From assembly GCA_020073005.1 (NCBI GenBank), contig JAIQFX010000035.1:1-48081 (forward strand): a stretch of DNA of 48,081 bases. Reading direction: 5' to 3'. The notes under the pieces are model-generated. The model saw only the letters and a program-made list of their open reading frames with translations, had not been told where the DNA came from and did no database searches. This document shows, piece after piece, positions 42,651 through 48,081 of this stretch; positions within the stretch are counted from its first letter, which is position 1, and the number at the start of each line of letters is the position of its first letter. The position numbers were made by a program, and so were the translations under genes. This DNA comes from Terriglobia bacterium (lineage in GTDB: Bacteria > Acidobacteriota > Vicinamibacteria > Vicinamibacterales > CAVVIG01).

Positions 42651-42664
42651 GGCACGTGAGTTGC
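42651..42664 (+). promoter_or_regulatory. Sigma-54-type promoter for the DUF302 gene
   Basis: CGGCAC-GTGAG-TTGCT has GG (42651-42652), ten bases, then GC (42663-42664). The predicted start near 42676 is followed by GGGGG (42677-42681) and the ATG at 42688. Back to back with 42552-42565; the 85 bases between could hold activator sites. Confidence 0.78.
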
Positions 42665-42687
42665 TCCGCTCATCGTGGGGGTAAGCC

Positions 42688-43140
42688 ATGGAGGACTACG
42701 GCCGCCGCGTTGTCGTCGATCTGCCGTTCGATCGCGCGCTGATCGACGTCGTGCAGGCGCTTCACGAGGAAGGCATCCACGTGCTGAGCCGCTTCGACGT
42801 CCGCGATTATTTGAAGCGGACGCTGCGCCACGACTTCCGGCGCTATACGCTGCTGCAGGCGGCGACGCCGCAATTGACGTGCGACGCGCTTCAGGCGGAT
42901 CTCGCGGTCGGCGCGATCCTGCCGATTACGATCGCCGTCTACGAGCTCGCCGACGGCGAGACGGCCGTCGTCGTGAGCGAACCGTTCGCGCCGGTGATCG
43001 CGGATCGTGGATGGCGCGAAGCCGCGCCAGGCCTGGCGCGCCTGGCCGATCAGGAGAGCGAGCTGCTGGCGCGAGCGCTGAGCCGCCTGCAACACGAAGC
43101 GCCGCAGTACGCGGGGCCGGCGGCGGTCGGCCTCACGTAG
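42688..43140 (+). CDS. DUF302 family protein
   Basis: A 150-residue protein of the DUF302 type: a small cytoplasmic alpha/beta fold found near redox and stress genes, function unknown. FDRALIDVVQALHEEGIHVLSRFDVRDYLKRTLRHDFRRYTLLQAATPQLTCDALQAD and VGAILPITIAVYELADGETAVV match the family order. A sigma-54-type promoter stands 24-37 bases upstream and a GGGGG ribosome site before the ATG. Its last 8 bases overlap the end of convergent fdh. Confidence 0.85.
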   Translation: MEDYGRRVVVDLPFDRALIDVVQALHEEGIHVLSRFDVRDYLKRTLRHDFRRYTLLQAATPQLTCDALQADLAVGAILPITIAVYELADGETAVVVSEPFAPVIADRGWREAAPGLARLADQESELLARALSRLQHEAPQYAGPAAVGLT

Positions 43141-45808
43141 CGACGCGTTCGATTCGAACGGCCGTCACCTTGTACTCGGGCGTGCCGACCGCGCCGTCGC
43201 GGTGCGGTCCCGTGACCGCGTTCAGCCGGACCTCTGGTATCTGAAACGTCGCAAACACCTGCCCCGTCTGCACGGCCGTGTTGACGCGCAGCGGAAGGAC
43301 CGCCGAGCCGTAGCGGCTGATCAGCCGGACCGGCTCGCCGTCACGAGCCCGCAGCCGTTCGCCGTCCGCCGGCGAGACGTCGAGAACGTCGTCGCCGCGC
43401 AGTTCCGCGTTGCGCGTCCGCCCGGTCATCGTCCCCGCATTGAACTGATAGAGCGATCGTCCGGTCATCAGCAGAAGCGGATAGTCCGCATCCGCCGTCT
43501 CGGGCGTCGCGTGGTAATCGATCGCGCGCAGCGCGGCGCGCGCGCCGGAGGCGAACGAGTCGCAGTGAAGAATCGCCGTACCCGGATGATCGTCGGCGGG
43601 ACACGGCCATTGCAGGCCGCCGCGATCGAGTCGCGCGTACGTCATGCCGCGCGCGCCGTCGCAGAGCGCGCGCACTTCGTCCCAGATGTCCTGCGGGCTC
43701 GTGAACGCGAATCCTGTCCCGCCCATCGCGCGCGCGACCTCGCAGAGAATCTGCCAGTCGGGCTTCGAGGCGCCGGCCGGAGGGAGCGCCGCGCGCACGC
43801 GCTGAATTCTCCGCTCGGCGTTCATGAACGTGCCCTCCTTCTCGAACGATGAGCACGCCGGCAGGAACACGGATCCGAACTCGCGCGCCGTTTCGGTGAG
43901 GAACAGATCCTGAACGATGATCAGATCCAGCGCGCGGAGCGCGCGCGCGGTCTCGGTCGCGTTTGGATTGGTCATCAGGACGTCGTAGCCGATCGCCCAC
44001 AGACCTTTGAGCCGGCCCGCGGCCGCGGCGTCCAGCATCTCCAGCATCGTGAGGCCGCGCGTCGCGGGCAGCGGCACGCCCCACTGTCGCGCGAATGCCT
44101 CGCGTCCGGCGTCGAGCGCCGTCGCGCCGGTCAGCGTCGCCGGATCGCATCCCATGTGCGCGGCGCCCTGCACGTTGTTCTGGCCGCGCAGCGGATTGAC
44201 GCCTGCGCCTGGCGTGCCGAGATTCCCGGTGAGCAGCGCCAAATCGATCAGCGCCATGACACCGTCGGTCCCCTGCACGTGCTCGGTGAGTCCCAGTCCG
44301 TGCAGGGTCATCGCGGGCGATCCGGACGCGTACAGCCTCGCCGCGCGGCGGATCGCCTCGGCTTCGACGCCGCAGATCGCCGCCGCCCGCTCCGGCGTCC
44401 ATGCCGCGATGGCGCGCGCGAAGTCGTCGAACGCGGACACGCGGGCCTCGATGAACGCGCGATCGCAGAGATCTTCGTGCACGATCGTGTGGGCGATGGC
44501 GTTGAGCAGCGGCACGTTGGTGCCGGGCCGAATCGCCAGGTGACAGTCGGCGTGCTCGGCCAGCTCGATCCGGCGCGGATCGATCACGATCAGGCGTGCG
44601 CCGCGGCGAACGGCCTGCTTGATCCGCGCGCCGACAACCGGATGACTCTCGGTCGCGTTCGCGCCGCAGATCAGAATCGTGCGCGCGACTTCGATGTCGT
44701 CGAACGAATTCGTCGCCAGGCCGGCGCCGAGCACCTGTTTGAGGCCGGCCGCGCTCGGCGCGTGACACACGCGCGCGCAGCAGTCGACGTTGTTGGTGCC
44801 GATGATGGTGCGCGCCAGTTTCTGGGTCAGGTAGTTCTCTTCGTTCGTCGCGCGCGCCGATCCCAGCACGCCGATGCTGTCGGGACCGTGACGCGCGATG
44901 AGATCGCGGAGGCGATCGACGACGAAGGCGCGGGCCTCGTTCCAGGACGTCCGGCGCCACGTGTCGCCCGTGCGAATCATCGGCTGCGTCACGCGATCCT
45001 CGGCGGACGCGAATCCAAACGCGTAGCGCCCCTTCACGCACAAATGCCCTTTGCTCACCGGCGCGCCGAGCACCGGCCGGGCGGACACGACCTGCCCGTC
45101 GCGGGTGCCGATCTCCATCTCGCAGCCGACCCCGCAGTACGGACACGTCGTCCTGGTCCAGTTGGACGGCGCGCCGAGCGACGAGACCGTCGCGTCTTCG
45201 AGCGCGCCGCTGGGACACGAGTCCACGCACGCGCCGCAACCGACGCACGAGCTGTCCAGCAGCGTCGGACCGTCGGGCCGGATCCGCGTCTCGAGGCCGC
45301 GGTCGCGGATGTGCCACACGAACTGCCCCTGCAGTTCGTCGCAGATGCGGACGCAGCGGTAGCAGTCGATGCACCGCGCCATGTCGACGGCGATGTAGGG
45401 ATGCGATCGATCGACGAGGTCCTGATCGGCGATGCCGTCGTGCAGCGCGCCTTCGAGTCCGTACGCGCGGATGAGCCGATGGAATTCGTGATCGGGATCG
45501 CGGCGCGCCGCTTCGGCCGGATACCGCGACGCGAGCAGCGTCAGCGCCGATCGCCGCGCGTCCTCGATCTCGGACGTGTGCGACTCGACGATCATTCCGT
45601 CGAGGGCCGGCGTGGTGCACGCCGTCACCAAGTGACTCGAGCCCTGCACGTGCACGAGGCACATCCGGCACGCGCCCGACGGCTGGAGTCGATCGTCGTG
45701 GCACAGCGACGGTACGCCGACGCCGGCCGTCCGGAGCGCGTGCAGCACCGTGGCGCCCGCCGGGACGTCCACTGACCGGCCGTTAATGACGACGCGCACG
45801 AGCAACAT
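43133..45808 (-). CDS. fdhA: Formate-dehydrogenase-like molybdoenzyme, alpha subunit
   Basis: An 891-residue soluble protein. The N-terminal 2Fe-2S domain (PSLCHDDRLQPSGACRMCLVHV to TACTTP) and a His/Cys 4Fe-4S segment resemble NuoG. Two 4Fe-4S clusters follow (CIDCYRCVRIC; CVGCGACVDSCPSGAL), then the catalytic 4Fe-4S (CPYCGVGCEME to GHLCVKGR). VDCCARVCHAPS gives the catalytic Cys-His, with Cys instead of selenocysteine. The molybdopterin-binding C-terminal domain is complete (TGRSLYQFNAGTMTGRT; NAVTGP). It oxidises formate, or reduces CO2, with an unknown partner; no FdhB or NuoEF-like gene is beside it. The start at 45808 gives the ferredoxin fold cleanly. Confidence 0.92.
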   Translation of the reverse strand: MLLVRVVINGRSVDVPAGATVLHALRTAGVGVPSLCHDDRLQPSGACRMCLVHVQGSSHLVTACTTPALDGMIVESHTSEIEDARRSALTLLASRYPAEAARRDPDHEFHRLIRAYGLEGALHDGIADQDLVDRSHPYIAVDMARCIDCYRCVRICDELQGQFVWHIRDRGLETRIRPDGPTLLDSSCVGCGACVDSCPSGALEDATVSSLGAPSNWTRTTCPYCGVGCEMEIGTRDGQVVSARPVLGAPVSKGHLCVKGRYAFGFASAEDRVTQPMIRTGDTWRRTSWNEARAFVVDRLRDLIARHGPDSIGVLGSARATNEENYLTQKLARTIIGTNNVDCCARVCHAPSAAGLKQVLGAGLATNSFDDIEVARTILICGANATESHPVVGARIKQAVRRGARLIVIDPRRIELAEHADCHLAIRPGTNVPLLNAIAHTIVHEDLCDRAFIEARVSAFDDFARAIAAWTPERAAAICGVEAEAIRRAARLYASGSPAMTLHGLGLTEHVQGTDGVMALIDLALLTGNLGTPGAGVNPLRGQNNVQGAAHMGCDPATLTGATALDAGREAFARQWGVPLPATRGLTMLEMLDAAAAGRLKGLWAIGYDVLMTNPNATETARALRALDLIIVQDLFLTETAREFGSVFLPACSSFEKEGTFMNAERRIQRVRAALPPAGASKPDWQILCEVARAMGGTGFAFTSPQDIWDEVRALCDGARGMTYARLDRGGLQWPCPADDHPGTAILHCDSFASGARAALRAIDYHATPETADADYPLLLMTGRSLYQFNAGTMTGRTRNAELRGDDVLDVSPADGERLRARDGEPVRLISRYGSAVLPLRVNTAVQTGQVFATFQIPEVRLNAVTGPHRDGAVGTPEYKVTAVRIERVAT

Positions 45809-45930
45809 GACCACGCAACAGCGATTCCACTTCAAAGCTTAACGGTCAAAGGGCTGATTTGAGCAGGCGGCTTGCAGGAGATGACGGGTAGCGGGCGCCA
45901 TGCCGGAAAGTCGGCACCGCCCCCACTGTC

Positions 45931-47577
45931 ATGCAGCAGCAGACTTCCTCGGCGCTGAGCACGCGCTGGGAGCCGATCGTCAAGCGGCCCTCCGACTTCG
46001 TCGTTCCGCCGAATATCGTCGACTACGCGGGCGCGCGGAACGCGTTCACGTGGACGGCGGCGCGACAGGACCTCGACGGCTTGCCCGGCGGCCGCGGGTT
46101 GAACATCGCGCACGAAGCCGTCGATCGGCACGCCGAGGGCCCCCGGCGCGATCGGGTGGCGCTGCGCTTCCTGTCAAAGGACGGCGCGCGCCGCGACTTC
46201 ACGTACGCCGATCTGCGCGCGGCCACGAACCGGTTCGCGAACGTCCTGAATCAACTCGGCGTGGGCAGGGGCGAACCCGTCGCCGTGCTCGCGGGCCGGA
46301 TTCCCGAGCTATATATCGCGGCGCTCGGCGCGCTCAAGCACGGCAGCGTGTTCACGCCGCTCTTCTCCGCCTTCGGACCGGAGCCGATCCAGTCGCGCAT
46401 CAACATCGCGCGCGCGAAAGTGCTCGTCACGACCGACGCGCTGTATCGGCGCAAGGTCGAGGCGCTGCGCGCCACCATGCCGAGTCTCGAGCACGTGCTG
46501 CTCGTCGGCGACGCGGATGCGATTCGCGGCGTCGCCGGCACGCGCGATCTGGGCGCGCTTCTCGCGTCGGCGGACGATCGGTTCACGATCGCGCCGACGA
46601 GCCCGGACGATCTCGCGCTCCTGCACTTCACGAGCGGGACGACGGGCAAGCCGAAAGGCGCCATGCACGTGCACGACGCCGTCGTCGCGCACCACGCGAC
46701 GGCGCGATTCGCGCTCGATTTCCATCCCGACGACATCTTCTGGTGCACGGCCGATCCCGGCTGGATCACCGGCACGTCCTACGGCATCGTCGCGCCGCTC
46801 ACGCACGGCCTCACGACTCACGGTCTGGTACACGGCGCCGACCGCCATTCGCATGCTGATGAAAGTCGGCACGGCCGCCGCGCGGCAGCACGCCTTCCCG
46901 TCGCTGCGGTTCCTGTCCAGCGTCGGTGAGCCGCTGAATCCCGAAGCGGTCGTGTGGGGCGTCGACGCATTCGACCGGCCGTTCCACGACAACTGGTGGC
47001 AGACGGAAACCGGCGGCATCATGATCGCGAACTTCGCGGCTTCGGAGATCCGGCCCGGCTCGATGGGACGGCCGCTGCCCGGCATCGACGCGGCGCTCGT
47101 GCGTCGCGAGGCCGGCGGCGCCATCACAGTCGTCGACACCGTCGACACCGAGGGCGAGCTCGCGCTCTTGCCGGGCTGGCCGTCGATGTTCCGCGGCTAC
47201 CTCGGAGACGAGGCGCGCTATCGCGCCTGCTTCGCCGGCGGCTACTACCTGACGGGCGATCTCGCGAAGCGCGATCGCGACGGCTACTACTGGTTCATCG
47301 GCCGCGCCGACGACGTGATCAAATCGTCGGGACATCTGATCGGACCCTTCGAAGTCGAGAGCGTGCTGCTCGAGCATCCGGCGGTCGCGGAAGCCGGCGT
47401 GATCGGCAAACCGGATCCGATGGCGCTCGAGATCGTCAAGGCGTTCGTCGCGCTCAAGCCCGGCTTCGCGGAGTCGGACGCATTGAGAACCGCGCGGGCA
47501 AGATCATGCGGCGCCTGCTGAGGGCGCGCGAGCTCGGGCTGCCCGAGGGCGACATCTCGACGCTGGAGGCCTCGTGA
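45931..47577 (+). pseudogene. acsA: Acetyl-CoA synthetase, broken by two deletions
   Basis: An AMP-forming acetate-CoA ligase of the Bacillus AcsA type, in three frame pieces. Frame 1 runs from the ATG to about 46818 ([18 protein letters not shown] adenylation loop; [24 protein letters not shown]). Frame 2 covers about 46822-47480 ([15 protein letters not shown] to [54 protein letters not shown]). Frame 1 resumes for [28 protein letters not shown]. Compared with AcsA about 20 residues are missing at the first junction and about 28, including the LPKTRSGK part, at the second. The first junction has a ctcacg direct repeat. Either a decayed gene or assembly error. pdhA overlaps its end. Confidence 0.85.
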
Positions 47578-48081
47578 ACACGAACACACCAGCCGGCGGC
47601 GCGCCTCACCTGCTGCCCGAGCACGGGTGCGTGCTGCTTCACCAGATGCTGCGCATCCGGCGTTTCGAGGAGAAATGCGCCGAGGCGTACAGCGCTGGCC
47701 AGATCCGCGGATTCCTCCATCTGTACATCGGTGAGGAAGCCGTGGCGGCAGGCGCGATGCAGGCGCTCGCTCCAGACGACGCGATCGTCGCGACGTATCG
47801 CGAGCATGGACACGCTCTCGCGCGGGGTGTGCCCGCCGACGTGCTGATGGCCGAGATGTACGGCAAGCGCGAGGGGTGCAGCCGCGGCCGAGGCGGATCG
47901 ATGCACGTCTTCGACGCGCACACGCGCTTCTACGGCGGCAACGCGATTGTCGGCGGCGGGCTGCCGGTCGCGGTCGGGCTGGCCCTGGCCGATCAGATGT
48001 TGAAGCGGCCGCGCGTGACCGCGTGCTTCTTCGGCGACGGCGCGGTGGCCGAAGGCGAATTTCATGAATCGATGAATCTCG
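47574..48081 (+). CDS. pdhA: Pyruvate dehydrogenase E1 alpha, N-terminal part
   Basis: Runs off the right edge; 169 residues are visible. The GTG overlaps the acetyl-CoA synthetase stop (GTGA). [45 protein letters not shown] and [14 protein letters not shown] are the E1 alpha opening. [32 protein letters not shown] and [19 protein letters not shown] give the thiamine diphosphate site. It decarboxylates pyruvate in the E1 heterotetramer; beta, E2 and E3 genes would be expected downstream. With the neighbouring acs this makes an acetyl-CoA-forming locus. Acetoin or branched-chain E1 alpha is a less likely alternative. Confidence 0.9.
   Translation, partial: MNTNTPAGGAPHLLPEHGCVLLHQMLRIRRFEEKCAEAYSAGQIRGFLHLYIGEEAVAAGAMQALAPDDAIVATYREHGHALARGVPADVLMAEMYGKREGCSRGRGGSMHVFDAHTRFYGGNAIVGGGLPVAVGLALADQMLKRPRVTACFFGDGAVAEGEFHESMNL

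Noticed and set aside
43133-45808. Selenocysteine at the formate dehydrogenase active site
   Set aside because: The residue before the catalytic His is an ordinary Cys codon; there is no in-frame TGA.
45815-45828. Sigma-54-like match GGAAT-N5-TTGCG on the minus strand before fdhA
   Set aside because: Spacing is right, but the predicted start (about 45803) falls inside the fdhA start region and the -24 box is weak. Kept out of the promoter list.
45853-45866. GG-N10-GC match before acsA
   Set aside because: It lacks TTGC at -12 (reads TTGAGC), so it is likely to be chance in GC-rich DNA.

Overview
The window is a GC-rich (roughly two-thirds G+C), gene-dense bacterial chromosome segment with 46 intact or edge-cut protein genes, one broken gene and no recognisable RNA gene. 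There is no gene-free stretch over 300 bases; the longest gaps are 150-200 bases and hold repeats or predicted promoters. Gene content, codon use, GTG/TTG starts and three families of short intergenic repeats (period-7 arrays, GTCCGGCTTCAGCCGGAC palindromes and GGCGAGCC elements) suggest an acidobacterium, probably of the Vicinamibacteria type. That placement is inference; no rRNA is present.

Left third (1-19.9 kb), mostly housekeeping and signalling: the start of purA; histidine degradation genes hutH and hutU followed by an overlapping AAA-type ATPase; a small lipoprotein; a secreted protein; a GT39-like membrane glycosyltransferase; a secreted phosphodiesterase; RNase III fused to an N-terminal DUF2007-like domain; a HAMP/PP2C (RsbU-like) phosphatase; a cystathionine gamma-synthase-type enzyme; DedA; CutA; FtsB/DivIC; a single response regulator; and an operon of hybrid PAS histidine kinase, receiver protein and NtrC-type sigma-54 activator. 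A cold-shock protein follows.

Right two-thirds (19.9-48 kb), a stress/dormancy and energy island. A leftward operon carries a lone GroEL, a small membrane protein, a CBS-pair protein, a phosphoribosyltransferase-erythromycin esterase fusion and an alpha/beta hydrolase. Diverging from it are cyclopropane-fatty-acid synthase, an unknown secreted protein and a flavin-binding oxidase-like protein. Then come an APH-like/AAA kinase, another CBS pair and a TonB-like protein. A long leftward run (42.5 to 30.7 kb) strings together an unknown secreted protein, a ribosome hibernation factor, a YbaK-like deacylase, a complete V/A-type ATPase (G-C-I-K-F-E-A-B-D), a tandem universal stress protein and a cytochrome c. 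A DUF302 protein, a formate-dehydrogenase-like molybdoenzyme, a broken acetyl-CoA synthetase and the start of pdhA complete the window.

The main novelty is that the intergenic regions heading these operons contain GGCA-N6-TTGC sigma-54 (-24/-12) promoter matches with exact GG-N10-GC spacing. Two of the regions hold clear back-to-back divergent pairs. The gene set (PRT-EreA fusion, CBS protein, APH/AAA kinase, Usp, hibernation factor) parallels the mycobacterial DosR dormancy regulon, but here it would be driven by sigma-54, and a candidate activator lies nearby. The second theme is repeats reaching into genes. They supply stop codons and C-terminal tails, build a lipoprotein signal peptide, and are inserted in frame in two or three proteins.
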